64,000 bases of DNA from Adiantum capillus-veneris. Lineage: Eukaryota > Streptophyta > Polypodiopsida > Polypodiales > Pteridaceae. The DNA lies in NCBI GenBank assembly GCA_014529385.2, contig CM043962.1, forward strand, positions 35,927,598 through 35,991,597. Reading direction: 5' to 3'. The position numbers and the translations under genes are program-made. Shown here piece by piece: positions 23,224-35,270 of this stretch (positions are counted from its first letter, which is position 1; every line of letters begins with the position of its first letter). The notes beneath the pieces were generated by a model. That model was not told the origin of the DNA, made no database searches, and saw only the letters and a list, made by a program, of their open reading frames with translations.

Positions 23224-23392
23224 CCAGGTTGGGCAACGATTGCGTACATCTGTATGAACCTCTTGTAATCATCACAATGTCCCATAAAACACATACTTGC
23301 TTTGCATTAATTGGTTTAGTCATTTCAATATTCACTTTTATCTTATCCAAATCCTTGGATATGCCATTTTTTGAGACAATATGTCCCAAGAT

Positions 23393-23950
23393 TCATCCTT
23401 GTCTGACCATAAAAGCACACTTTTCTAGATTAAGATAGATTCTGTATGTCCTGCATTTCTCGAATACTTTTTTGAAGTATTCTGTATGTTCCTCTCTCAG
23501 GAGAGAGTGTACACATAAATCATCCATATAGATTTCCAGGAAGATCCTCAAGTATTCTTTGAAAGCATTTGCCATCAATCTTTGGAATGTTGCAGGTGCA
23601 TTCATCAAACCAAATGGCATGACTCGATGTGCAAATATGCCCCATTCTATGGAAAATGTTGTTTTATATTTGTCCTTAGATGAAATTTCAAGTTGGTTGT
23701 AGCCAGAGAATCCATCCAAGAAGGAATATGCACGCTTTCCCGCCACTCGCTCAAGGACATGATCCGTGATCGGTAGGGGATAATTATCCTTTATCGTAGT
23801 AGCATTAACCTTCTTGAGCTTGACACACACTTGGAGTTTACCATTATTTTTGGGTACCACAATGATTGGAGATACCCAGTCGGTGTGTTATATCTCATAG
23901 ATGAACTCTTCTTCCTTTAGCTTATTGATTTCTTCCTTGATACACTTAGC
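23393..23950 (-). pseudogene. Gypsy reverse transcriptase
   Basis: From about 23,950: KLKEEEFIYEI, stop, then VVPKNNGKLQVCVKLKKVN, NYPLPITDHVLERVAGKRAY, SFLDGFSGYNQLEIS (catalytic D), FGLMNAPATFQRLMANAF and FLEIYMDDLCVHS (YMDD intact), ending in YLNLEKCAFMVRQG. Motif order and spacing match the family well. Changes such as DLCVHS for DFCVYS-like sequence are minor. A frameshift follows near 23,390. Confidence 0.92.
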
Positions 23951-25002
23951 AAAGGTGTCATTGTATGTGTATGGCCTTTGTCTGCTAGGCTTCGTATTAG
24001 GTTTTAAAGGGATAGTACGCTGCCATATTGTAGGATCCACTCCTTTTAAGTCCTTAAAAGACCATGCAAATAAATTCTTATATTTTTGAAGAAGGCTTAC
24101 GAGCTCCTCTTTCTCTTCTTAACTCAGATCGGTTGCTATATAGACTGGTTGAGGTTCCTCCCCAGGTCCTACTAGGTCTATCTTCATTGCATCCTCTGGT
24201 CGGTCATATGACTCCTCTCGTTGTTGTCGTCTGGGACTGTGTCAACACTATCTTTTGGTCTGTTGAATAGTGAATTTACTGTAGTGGGAGGGTACACTCA
24301 TATTGTTGTCACTTTTGTCTTTTTTATCTCCTCTGCTTTCCAATTTAGTTGTTCATACGTCCCTTAGAGTGTTCTTGAGCTCTTGGTACTTCTATTTGCG
24401 CTCAACTTTGGTCCATTTTGGTTCTCCTATTTTGTTACATCCTGTTTCCATTTTTATTTTTTTTTAGTTTCCATTTTCAACTTCTGAGTTTGGTTTCTCA
24501 CATCTCTAGCTCTGTCTCGTGTGCTAGAGTCTCAATCCCAAGCCTAATATCTCATTTTTAATGCCATCTCAGCTTTTAACATATATAAAAATTAGGTTTT
24601 GTTCCTCATTTTAGGCAAGGGGTTATCTCTTGCTTTGTGTGCCACCTTCTTTTTCTTGTAGTGTGCTTGATGTCTAGGTTTTTGATTTGGAAAATTGTAA
24701 AACCTCACATCCGGTATCATTTCCTCTTGCTGGCTAGGGTTGTCAAAGTATTCAAGATGCTATGGAGAATTGTAGAACATCTCCCCATTCACCTCTTCCT
24801 TGTGTTAAATTTTTCTTGGTTATCCTGAGATTCGTTCACCATCGTCTTCATCGTTTATTAAATCAACCATGCACTATGGAACCACATCATAACTGTCCTT
24901 GTCACAACACTTAGTCATTGACTCCTCCGTAATGGCACACATATCTAATGTTGCTAGAATATCCATCCATTCTAAAGGTTCTAGGGACCTCTTTGGGAAA
25001 GG
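23951..25002 (-). other. Decayed protease-reverse transcriptase linker
   Basis: This stretch lies between the gypsy protease and reverse transcriptase blocks. Part of it should encode the start of reverse transcriptase, but stops in all minus-strand frames prevent a clear reading. The plus-strand frames here are shadows. Confidence 0.5.
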
Positions 25003-25529
25003 TTATGGGCCACACATCCATAACTCCTTTGGTTTACCTATTGAGGATGGAAGTTCAGATCCTACTAATGTAGCATAATCAAATTCCTCTACCGGGGTTC
25101 GATCCACATCTTTGTAACTTTGGTCTTTAAGGTTTATTCTCGTAGTGGTTTCCATGTGTCTGAGGTATATATGATTATAGCCCCAATCTTTGACCATCTT
25201 TGATTGTTGCATGAATGGGCGTCCAAGTATTATATCATAGTTATTATTCTTTCCAAAATCCACTACTGCAAAGGTATGCTCATACTCAATGCCGCAAAAG
25301 GTAGCAATTACCTTTTCTTGGAGCCCTATGGGTCTCTCCATATAACCATCTGCAAGTTGCAACTTCATTATGGTGGTTCTCAAAGCTGGTTTTTCCCATT
25401 TCTTCCATACATCCTTGTTCGTGATGGCTACACCAACTCCACTATCAAGAACTTTCATGGTCGCGACACCTTCCAATTCAACTGGAAGGGTGGTATTGAC
25501 ATTTTTCCCTTCACAATGTTGGGGGGCAT
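25003..25529 (-). pseudogene. Gypsy protease (ordinary position)
   Basis: The minus strand reads NAPQHCEGKNVNTTLPVELE, ATMKVLDSGVGVAITNKDVW (catalytic LDSG), LQLADGYMERPIGLQEK, FAVVDFGKNNNYDIILGRPF and MQQSKMVKDWGYNHIYLRH. This is a full retropepsin domain with its C-terminal ILGRPF signature. The residues N-terminal to NAPQHC come from different sequence, consistent with another element joining at about 25,530. Confidence 0.85.
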
Positions 25530-26485
25530 TGTAGCAACGACCTAATCGCAACCCACACAGAATTATCAAATCTGTGGATGGGCAACCCGGCTAGGACATG
25601 GAAGTACGTGCATCGGATGAATAGAAATAGAGGATTCAAGAGATCACCTCTCCAATGCAAGTAGAGATTAGCCATGGAAAGACTAACTCTAAACCTACTC
25701 TAATCACTAATCAATCAACTCCTACACACATCAAGTTCATTGAAGTTGGACTTACCATAGATAGAAACCCCAAGCACACTAATGATAGGCACACACTAGT
25801 TACATTGGTGTTGGACTCTCCAATCACCACATGTCAATCACGGCACTTCATCAATAGCTACACGCACAAGGTGAATGGTACTAGAGTTTCATAAAACCTA
25901 TCTACCCACAAGCAAACAATAGGGCACACACACTAATTACAAGAGAAGATCCAACTTAATCAACCTAATTAGTGATGGTAAATATTACAAATCAAATGCT
26001 TATGAAAAAATAGGAGTGGTTAATAGCAAGAAGTACATACCTCTCTCAAATCTAGAATAATGAGAGTGTAATACTACTTCATGGCATAATGAAATGTAGA
26101 GAAGAATTAGACTAATGAGGATTAGATTGATCAAGAAGAGCTTACTCTAATTACAATGGTTAGCACTAGCCTCTTAAGCATAAACATGAAGCTCAAGGCT
26201 AGGCCATAGAGTGAACACTCCAGAGAGAGGGAGCTCTCAAAAGTGGATCCTCAAGAGTGGATACTCAAGAATGAAGCCTCCTTGCATAAAGGCTTCCTTT
26301 TAAAGGCTTTCACCACAATCCCTTCTACTATGGGTTTAAGCTTGAGCCTCTAGCTAGCATTTACAACTTTGGAACTCCAAATGAGCCCAAGACTTATACA
26401 AAGTGAGTGGGAAATATTATGACATAATATCTCTAGCTTGATGCATAACCGGTGTAGCCTATGTTAGCCGACCCCGCTAGTAACA
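25530..26485 (-). mobile_element. Probable 3' LTR of another minus-strand LTR element
   Basis: The right edge is good: a minus-strand polypurine tract (AGGAAGGGGGGGA) meets TGTTACTAGC at 26,485. The left edge at TGTAGCAACG (25,530) is where the gypsy protease frame is cut off, giving 956 bp with TG...CA ends. No second copy was found to the right, so the 5' part is missing or beyond recognition. No gene lies inside. Confidence 0.45.
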
Positions 26486-26500
26486 TCCCCCCCTTCCTAA
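26486..26500 (-). other. Polypurine tract
   Basis: AGGAAGGGGGGGA on the minus strand next to the LTR TGTTAC. Beyond it, the minus strand reads CACACGAGGACGTGCG, resembling the sequence before the polypurine tract at 53.78 kb (GAGGACGGAATC). This suggests one related set of elements. Confidence 0.6.
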
Positions 26501-28029
26501 TTTGGCGCACGTCCTCGTGTGCCGGTGAAGCAAGACACAGTGACATGGTAGAAAGCAAGTCCATGGAAGAAATGTTTAGCTGTAAAACATAAGAAAAAGT
26601 AATGAGCATCAAAGGCCAACAAGGATAAACATGATGCACAATGAACAACCATGTAAAGTGAATTTTTTTCTTCTAAAAGATGGGTGAATCATAGTAAAAA
26701 ACTAGACAACATAAAGCAAAAAAACAGCTAAACTATTGTGAAGATTAAACCACTTGAAATTTCAGTTTTATGCATGAAACACAAGCAATCAATTATGACC
26801 CTAGGCTAATGCAAGTTCATAAACCTACTAGCCTAAAAACTATGTGACCACTCTTAAAAAATATTCAAGTCTATCATGTCTATGGGCTATAAAAAAGCTC
26901 CTAATTTATTAGTACATTGTCACAGCTTTTTTGAAGCTCATGGAAGTTTTGGTTTTTCTCATTCATAGGAAAAAGTAAAGCACAATACAAGGCTACCACC
27001 CCAAGCAAAGTCTAGGTGCGACTCTCGGCTCTTTGAACCCTCAAGAAATTCTCCAAAAGCCGACGACTAACCCCTATCAGCTCAAGGCATCGATTTAGGG
27101 ACTTAACCAAGTGAGCCAAGGTGATTCCCCTTGCCTACCAAGCCCCAATAAGGCACTAGGCCTCACATGGACACAACACAACATATAAATTTTCTTTTCA
27201 TGTGTCTAGTAGCATTTTTGGTACTTTCTCTTGATACTTTTTTGCTTCATTGTTTCATTTTTTAGCACTTTTTTATTTATTCCATTATGAGATTCTTATG
27301 GCAATTGGACTAAAGGACTGAAGCCTAGTCATAGCCCTAGGTCATGTTAAAAATGAATGGAGTATTAAAACTATCACTAAGAGTCTATGACTAATGAGAA
27401 ATGAATCTATATTAACCAAATGTCAAGGCCAATTACCTATGATTAGCACACATAAAACCTAATTTTTTGATGAGTTAATTTTCAAAAATCAGAGTGTTAA
27501 AACTTTAGTATGCCTAGCTTTTGAACATGAAAGAACCATAGCTTAGAAGCAAAAAATCACTTAAGTCAAGCATAGAGAATGAAGAGATGAACAGAAGAGC
27601 AAAATCATGGAAGGATTACACCTATTCATGCCCTTTGTGCATCCTTGAGCAAGCATCCACTTTGTGTAGAAAATTCTCTTGATCTTTTTATTTTCAAAAG
27701 AAGATTTTTGAAGCTAAGTGTAAACACAAGCTACAAAAGCCAATTATTGAAATCCAAAAGCACACAAAAAATATGAAAACCTAAAGCTAGGGTCTTGCAT
27801 ACCCGAATTTGCCAAAGGGAAAAAACCCAAGGGAAAAAATGCCTTTGGTTATGCACATGATGCTCTTTGGAGCAAATTTATGCATACATAACAACCATGA
27901 GAGATAAAATGAGCTTCTACACAAGCAAATTTTGCAATTTTTACCATCTCTCATGCATGATTCAAAGTTGATTAGTTTCTAGCTCAATGAAATATGAAAT
28001 TAAAAACAAGCCAAGAGCTGAAAATAATG
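26501..28029. other. Noncoding AT-rich interior of an LTR element
   Basis: No coding frame over about 70 codons and no pol motif on either strand. If the LTR at 25.5-26.5 kb is real, this is the interior of a large non-autonomous element without protein-coding capacity. Confidence 0.45.
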
Positions 28030-28340
28030 CAACTTTGATGAAATGAAGTGGCTCTTGATAGCCAAATTTTATAATTTAAATCTTTTCAAAAAGCTGGCTA
28101 ACAACTAGTTCATGAAATTCTACAATTTTAGAGCATGCTATGAGCGAGAGATGACTGCAACTTGATGAAATAAAAATGAATGGCTCTCAATAGCCAAATT
28201 TAGTACTTGAAAGATCTCATAAAAGTTGGGTAAACACTAGCTCAAATGAAACCATTTTAACTTTTGACCAAGCTATGAGCTAGCATGTATACAACTTTAA
28301 ATCCAAAGAAATGGAATGGCTCTAAATAGACAAATTTTGC
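28030..28340. repeat. Degenerate tandem repeat, about 133-bp period
   Basis: A block like TGGCTCTTGATAGCCAAATTT recurs at about 28,049, 28,181 and 28,316. Each is preceded by GAAATG and followed by a region ending in CTATGAGC. Three decayed units. Confidence 0.75.
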
Positions 28341-28821
28341 CGTATTTTGCAATGATGACCTCTTCTCGGATCAATGAAATCAAACTTTTGCCCAAATCCC
28401 TTCAAACAACTCAAATCATTAGTGCTCTTAAGCCTTTGAAAATTCAACATAAGTGCTTAATGAATTAACAGTCAATCACAAGCTCGAAATTTTACTGCTT
28501 TCCCATGATCATTCACAGAATCTCAACTTTTAGTGCTATGCAAGGAGTTTTCATTTAGAGCAAGCACTAAAATCCATAGTCAATGTCAAGCCCAAATTTT
28601 AGGACATAGAATGTCTTGATCAAGCATTATTGCATGTGCAATGCAGATCTCAAAAGATGCCCAAACATATCACCAAGGGTTTAGTGCAAAGAGAATCTTT
28701 CAATTAAGCAAAGCACTAGATCATGCATAATTCCAAACATTTCGTGCAATGAAGTTCAACTATGCATAGGAGTGCTCATAATATCTTCATACACATGACA
28801 TACATATCCGAGAAATGAGTA
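28341..28821. other. Noncoding AT-rich sequence
   Basis: Lies between two tandem-repeat blocks. No motif found. Confidence 0.4.
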
Positions 28822-29300
28822 TGAACACCATCTGCAGCAAGGTCAAGACCAGGCGAATAGGGGGTTGAGTGGCTGCCCAAGGTTTCCCTTTGCTTGGTTT
28901 TGACTTTCTTGGATATGGCTTTGGTGAACACCATTTGCAGCAAGGTCAAGACGAGGCGAATAGGGGGTTGAGTGACTGCCCAAGGTTTTCCTTCACTTGG
29001 TTCTGACTTTCTTGGATATGTCTTTGGTGAACGCCATTTGCAGCAAGGTCAGGACCAGGCGAATAGGGGGTTGAGTGGTTGCCCAAGGTTTCCCTTCGCT
29101 TGGTTCTGACTTTCTTGGATATGTCTTTGGTGAACGCCATTTGCAGTGAGGTCAAGACTGAGTGGCTGCCCAAGGTTTCCCTTCGCTTGGTTATGACATT
29201 TTGCTAATGAACGCCCGTTTTGCAGTGGGGTCAAGACCAGGCAAATATGGGGTTGAGTGGTTGGCTAAGGTCTCTTATCACTTGGTTCTGATCTTTACTG
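28822..29300. repeat. Tandem repeat, 104-bp period, about 4.5 units
   Basis: CACCATCTGCAGCAAGGTCA and variants recur at about 28,828, 28,929, 29,033, 29,137 and 29,214. Each is followed by CAGGCGAATAGGGGGTTGAG and then GCCCAAGGTTTCCCTT and CTTGGTTCTGACTTTCTTGG. The fourth unit lacks about 28 bp. The open frames here translate to repeated HQRHIQESQN-like peptides only because the unit is tandem. They are not genes. Confidence 0.93.
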
Positions 29301-30690
29301 GTACTGGTTACTGGTTACTGGGGTCACAACAATTTGGCGTGTGTGTTTGATGGTGGGTCTACTAAAGGCTATAATGGAGAGGTTAAGCCACCACTAATTT
29401 CTAAGAGTACTGATTTTATGGACCAAACTCCATGTGATAGGAGTATATGTGCTTTATTTTCAAGCTAAAGACAGAGGCAAAATCAAACAAAACTGCAGCA
29501 AAAAGTAAAACCTACCAAAAGTGGGTGTGGGCTTGCATTAATGGTTGCATGAAAATCGGGCACCTGAGGCAAGTGGTGGGCTTGGTGAGTAGGTGGGATC
29601 CTATGATCAACACTGAGTCAAGTTGACAAGCACCAAAAGCAACAAAGCAGTGTGTGTCTTTTTGTGGGGTTTTCACACAGTGGCTAGCCGAATGCAACAA
29701 CGGCGGGGTCGCGGGCCAATAATCACGAGCGTGCTTTTAGTGCTTGTGTGAGTGTGTGTGTGTGTGTGTGTGAATGAGCTCACGGTGAGCCTTGCAATAA
29801 GGGCTATTGATAACGGGTACAAGGTTTGTAAATGGGTATGGCATCATCAAAAAAATTTGTGTATGCTTTTAAGAATGTATTTTTAGGTGTGTGCTTCAAG
29901 ATGGCAATTTTTTCCTTCTTCGGTGCATTACACACACAATGATTTTTATGCACAACATGAATTCTTGATGAGAATTAAGCCTTATTCTGACTCAAACAAA
30001 GTTCATTAGTCAAAATTTGACCATCAATTTCATTCCAAGTGAATCAAATTAGGTGCAAAGTGTAGGTCAATTGAGTTACACACCTAGTTTTAACAAATAA
30101 CTAGCACACATTGAACCACATTAATCAATCAAGAATTGACATGAGCAAGTGAGTGCACTTACATCGTAATCACTCTCCAAGCTATTTTTTTTCTCCATGC
30201 GAAGACGCGTGCACCATCAAATCAGCTCCAAAATTGACCGTTGTAAGTCAAAAATCAAACACTCAAATCATCAAATTAGGCATAAATTAGCACAATAAGA
30301 CCATATTAGGTACTTTGGTAAAAATCTCACATTATGGGAATCTCCAAATTGACTAAATTCATGTAATTTGGGAATTTTCCACTTAAAGTGGGAAAAATTG
30401 AGGTGTCTGGTTAGTAAATAAAGTGAAAATCTCATAGGATTGTGGTGTTGATAAACACCAAAAGTTAAGACGATGTACAACACATGGATTTGAATAAAAA
30501 TTACAAATTACATAAAACAAAGGAAGATACAAAAAAGATTTTGTTTACAAAATTGACTAGTATAGTCACAATAGAAGCTCCACATAATTCTACTCCACAT
30601 TTGATACCATATCTAAACTTTGATCCAAGTGTGGTTGATGTGCACGAGTGAGGCCTTCTTTGGATTTTAGAGCATGCGTTTCTGGAATCT
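29301..30690. other. Unassigned sequence with a (GT)n microsatellite
   Basis: A (TG)n run lies at about 29,745-29,772. The rest is AT-rich and shows no gene. No primer binding site for the presumed element to the left could be identified here. Confidence 0.45.
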
Positions 30691-33525
30691 TTATTCAAGA
30701 AAATGGTCCTTCTTTGTTGGGTCTCCAGGACCAAACAATTGCATCTACAGTTTCCCACACTTGTGGGTCCTTATAGTTGACAGCCCAATAACCCTTCCAA
30801 CAATTACTATAAGCTTGAGTATCTGTCATCCCACTTTTTCTCGCGCAAGGTGCCCAATATTGAATCAAGAGTTTTCTGTAGTTTGGTGATGTAGGCTCAT
30901 TATCAATGTCAGATAAAGCCATTGCAAGCCATACTAGATAGATTTTTGTGTCACTCAGAACAAGCATAAGAAAGTCACCTTGGTGCACATCAGACATAGG
31001 GTCAAACTCTTCCCTTTTTTATCTCGTTGAGGCCCACAAAAATGATCATTCAACTCTCCAAGGCCTAGGAATCTTTCTACTTCTTGTTGCAAATTCATTG
31101 TAGTGCTTTGTAGGTGAGAATATTCTTGAGTTTTTGGCCAAAACATTTCATACAAGACTCCCTCTGATATGATTTCTTTTCCAATCTCTTCAATTACCTT
31201 ACTCCAATAATCTATCACGGGTCTATAATATCATGGAATACTTGAACCATTCCCTAAATTTTTCCAAAATTTTATATAGTTATTCAGTCCCAAAATGACT
31301 TCTTTGTGGGCCTTGACATACTCCACCATTGGTACGAGAGGTGGATCTCCATGTGGTAACATTGGCTTGCCTTCTGTGTCTGTTTTCCAAAGGTGAATAC
31401 TTCCATTCCAATTTGATACACCTACATGTGCCTTATATTGCATCATTGGTGTCTCATCCTGCATAAAGAACCTGAATTGAAGCGGTTTGGAATTTCCAAC
31501 AAGTATGTCTTGTCCATCACAAAGATAGCCATCACAATATTGCTTGAAATCGGGGATCTTTGTGAGAAAAAATGGAGCTGGAGATGAAGATGACCTGTTT
31601 CGTAATGTATCTATCAAATGTGGCAAAGTATAGGTTTGTGTAACTCTCAACTTCTCTAAAAACCTACTAAACATGGCGTCTATGTCCTCATGTGTATACC
31701 CAACCATTAAAAATCCTAGCTGGATGGTTTTGAAAACACCCCTTGCAACAAGCATTGACAAATAGGCAAATAAGTATCGATTTTTGTTTTCCCCTGCACA
31801 ATTATCCAATTGTAGCAACCAGTTCTCTGGAAACCTGCGAATGTTGACCCCAATTCTTTTTCTGCAATTTTTGATGGCTACACAATGGGATCTTTTCCAT
31901 CACTCAAGTTATGGTAGTCCAAAGCATCCCTTGAGTTCAAAGCATGTAGTAGTGAAATATTGCTCCTTGGAAGTCCATTTGTTACTAGATCACCAAGAGG
32001 ATGCTTATCTATCCTCTGTAGGTTATGTAAACAATTAGCAATTGATCCAATTGTAAGATTTGGATCAGCTGGCCACAAACCATTCAAGACAAAGTGTCCG
32101 TAATGACCTTCTCCATGTCCATGAGTGATCATGCCAATCAATGCCACCTGCAGATTATATCCTGAATCCACACCCTTAGGAACAATGCGTAACCTAGGAA
32201 TGGAAGTCTTCTTTTGATCCATCTTATCATGGATTATGCATACAATTTTTGTGGTTGAGTTTTTGAATATGTGCGCCATGCATAATATAGGCTTTTGCAA
32301 CTCTTTTGTTGTGCCATGTGAACTTATCTCTCCCTCAAGAGAAGAGTCTCTTCAAGAGAAGTTTTAGCTTCTAACCTTGCCTTGATTGAGCTACAAATAT
32401 TGCACTTAGAAAACTCACTCATCTTTGTTAAAGTGACATGTGGGTACTCTTTGTTCCAAATTCTACCAAAAGAAGATTGGGATAGCTTCTTCTCATAGCC
32501 CATTTGGTCAAGTTTCGTGTTGATTTCACATAAAATATCCACTTGTTTGTATGTTGATGGAATCACCAATTGAGTCTCTCTTGAGCCATCTAGCAGTGTT
32601 CTACTTCTATGTGGCATCTTCGCAGAGTTGTTTTCCACAAACTCATTTAGTAGTGCTCTTGCTAAACTAGTATGTTGAAGTCCCCTTCTCAATGTACATG
32701 TGTTCCCATGCACATATTGGCGCAGACCATTTTCAAAGTTCTCCTTGTATCCATAAAATGATGTCTTTGGTATTCCATGCAACTCATACCATGCTCTACA
32801 ACAAACAATAGAGGCATTTAGCCTGAATTGGTATCGTGACTTCTCATCTTTCTGATAACATATAGAAAGAACATCATAAACATAATTAGTGCATGATTTT
32901 TGAGACTCTCCCCAAAATTGTTGTCGTAACCTTGTCACCATATCAAGATATGCAAACTGGCAACATTTTTGTGCACAACAATCAATGCATGATACCCTTT
33001 GAATTGATTTGTTTGAAAGGTAAAAAGTGGAAGCTGGTGCTGCTTTTGATTTTTGAGTCCTGTTCATGAAAGTGTATCGTCTCTTCCTTGACAACTAGAC
33101 AACATTACTCCCATCAAGTTTTTTTCCAGCATTTGTCATCATTGGATACATCCTCATATGTAGCATGCATGCCATCAACAGGAACAAAGCGTTGTAATGG
33201 GCTCCCATTCAACATTGTTGTCTGCTTGATGGGCCACTTTAGCAAAGTGATGTTACCCACTTCAACCACATCATCAATGCTTGCATTTGCTCTTTCAATA
33301 CCCACACCCACACAATCATGACCAAGTTCCTGAAAGTTGACATAATCATGTGGAAATGCATATAAGATGGTCCCTTAATTCATGGTTTGCATCATTGTGT
33401 CATCTTTTAAAAGGACCCTCTGATTTCTCCAAGACTCTTGAATCATTGCTTCAAATTCTGGGCTTGTAGTAGGTATTGCATCTGTAACTAGAGGATCATA
33501 AGGATCAAGGTTCTTCATCACCATT
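30691..33525 (-). pseudogene. Transposase-like pseudogene (DUF7869-type family)
   Basis: Blocks on the minus strand, in order. 33,525-33,114: NLDPYDPLVTDAIPTTSPEF, then ERANASIDDVVEVGNITLLK, with one stop. 33,094-32,324: a Cys/His-rich region (CIDCCAQKCCQFAYLD), ELHGIPKTSFYGYKENF, KMPHRSRTLLDGSR, KCNICSSIKARLEA. 32,300-31,878: CIIHDKMDQKKTSIPRL and LNGLWPADPN. 31,818-31,231: WLLQLDNCAGENKNRYLFAY and FLMVGYTHEDIDAMFSRFLE. 30,997-30,695: VHQGDFLMLVLSDTK, ETVDAIVWSWRP. HDKMD, LQLDN and HEDID could be a D-D-D/E catalytic set as in DDE transposases. I recall this LQLDNCA..NKN / VGHTHEDID pattern from proteins annotated DUF7869; that name is from memory. Blocks lie in different frames; at least the joins near 32,340 and 31,880 look like frameshifts, though introns cannot be excluded. 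No terminal inverted repeats were identified. Confidence 0.6.
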
Positions 33526-33908
33526 GTAGCTTTCGTATGGATCAATTAAGTTCCCATTCAATATAAAAGATCGCAAAAGAAGCTTTGACCATCGAACAAC
33601 ACTCCATAATGAACCTTGGAGAGATGAAGTATCCATTGTAGGAAAAGGTAGGACCACATCCTTCAAGCATTACTCCACTAGTATGGAGACATTTCCTTGC
33701 CCTATGTTTGTACCACCACAAGTGGAATCTTGATCTGTTCTACACACACAACCAATACCAACAATTTCATTGTCAAGTATCATATGTACTTTCTTCCCAG
33801 ATTCAAAGTCCATCCTGTAAGTGAAAAAGATTACATTGTTAAATCCATAGTCATAGAAAAATACTCTTCAAACAAAAAATCATGCTATAACATGAAAAAG
33901 GTTTGCAT
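33526..33908. other. Unassigned sequence upstream of the transposase-like frame
   Basis: Would be the 5' flank of the minus-strand pseudogene. No start signal, TATA box or terminal repeat can be called with confidence. Confidence 0.35.
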
Positions 33909-35270
33909 AGGTTAGACAAGTGGTGAGCCTTGAGACCAAATCCTCCTTGCTATATTAATGGAATCAAGGTTGGAAATTATGGTGGATCTTGAAACCAAAG
34001 CCTCCTTGCTATATTAGAGCATAGGTTGGACAAGTGGTGGACCTAGTTGTAATACCCACTGCCACCTATCAACTACTATAGGACTATGCTTTCCAATATC
34101 CAAGTATCCCTTGAGTTTTGCAAGGTTGAACACATGGTGGATCTTGAAACTAAAATCCCCTTTCTATATCAGAGCATAGCTTGGACAAGTGGTGGACCTA
34201 GTTATAATGCCCAATATCCAAGGTGAAATACCTTAGGACCTTGCTACGTTGCTTGCCAATGTTTACGTAGCCCCTCCTTTATTTAATGGAAGCAAGGTTG
34301 GACAAGTGGTGGACCTTGAAACCAAAGCCTCTTTGCTATATTAGAGCATAGGTTGGACCTAGTTGTAATACCCACTGCCACCTATCAACTACTATAGGAC
34401 TATGCTTTCCAATGTCCAAGTATCCCTTGAGTCTTGCAAGGTTGAACACGTGGTGGATTCTTGAAACCAAAATCCCCTTTCTATATCAGAGCATAGCTTG
34501 GAAAAGTGGTGGACCTAGTTATAATGCCCCTCCTTTCTTTAATGGAATCAAGGTTGGAAAAGTGGTGAATCTTGAAACCCAAACCCTTTGGCTATATTAG
34601 AGGATAGCTTGGACAAGTGGTGGGCTTAGTTGTAGTATCCAATTTCCAAGGTCCAAGGTGAACTATGTAAAGACCTTACTTCCAAAAACAAAGTCATACA
34701 AGTGGTTCTCCTTGAAACCAAAACCTCCTTAGTGTATTAGAACATAGCTTGGACAAGTGGTGGACCTAGTTGTAATGGTGAATGTCCAAAGCAAACTATT
34801 ATAGGACCTTGCTTCCCAAATCAAGTTTGGACAAGTGGTGGATCTTGAAACCAAAACTATTATAGGACCTTGCTTCCCAAATCAAGTTTGGACAAGTGGT
34901 GGATCTTGTAATGGTGGATGTCCAAAGCAAACTATTATAGGACCTTGCTTCCCAAATCAAGTTTGGACAAGTGGTGGATCTTGAAACCAAAACCCCCTTG
35001 CTCTATTAGAGCATAGCTTAGACAAGTGGTGGACCTAGCTGTCATGAAAAATGTTCAATGTGAACTGCTTCAGGACCTTGCTATTAAATGTCTGAGTAGA
35101 GCTAGCTTCTTTAATGAAATCAAGGTTGGGAAAGTGGTGCATCTTGAAACCAAAATCCCTTTATTGTATTAGAGCATAGCTTGGACAAGTGAGGGACCTA
35201 GTTTTAATGTGTGATGTCCAAAGGAAAGTATTACAAGACCTTGCTTTCCAATATTTGAATTGGTTAAGTG
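33909..35270. repeat. Degenerate repeats around GCATAGCTTGGACAAGTGG
   Basis: The phrase GCATAGCTTGGACAAGTGG TGGACCTAGTTGTAAT and variants recurs at about 34,019, 34,174, 34,345, 34,491, 34,601, 34,743, 35,013 and 35,174, with irregular spacing. Within this, a block of about 170 bp at 34,051 recurs at 34,365, and a block of about 61-74 bp (CTATTATAGGACCTTGCTTC...) occurs three times at 34,797-34,985. There is no coding potential. Confidence 0.85.

Larger units (their letters stand above)
19655..25529 (-). mobile_element. Decayed Ty3/gypsy element with an extra 3' protease-like region
   Basis: Minus-strand order is protease (25.5-25.0 kb), reverse transcriptase (23.9-23.4), RNase H (23.2-22.7), integrase (22.2-21.0), then a second retropepsin-like domain and a WVPK-motif tail (21.0-20.0), ending at a polypurine tract. 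Integrase after RNase H is the gypsy order. Gag and the 5' LTR are missing: sequence unlike Gag starts at about 25,530. Frameshifts lie between the main blocks, and catalytic residues are changed in RNase H, so the copy is dead. Confidence 0.85.

Noticed and set aside
28946-29234. Protein with HQRHIQESQN repeats
   Set aside because: Arises from the 104-bp tandem repeat; units with a 28-bp deletion break it and no start or motif supports it.
29690-29735. Primer binding site for the element with LTR at 25.5-26.5 kb
   Set aside because: GCGGGGTCGCGGGCCAAT resembles a tRNA-derived site only loosely, and no copy of the 25.5-kb LTR follows it.
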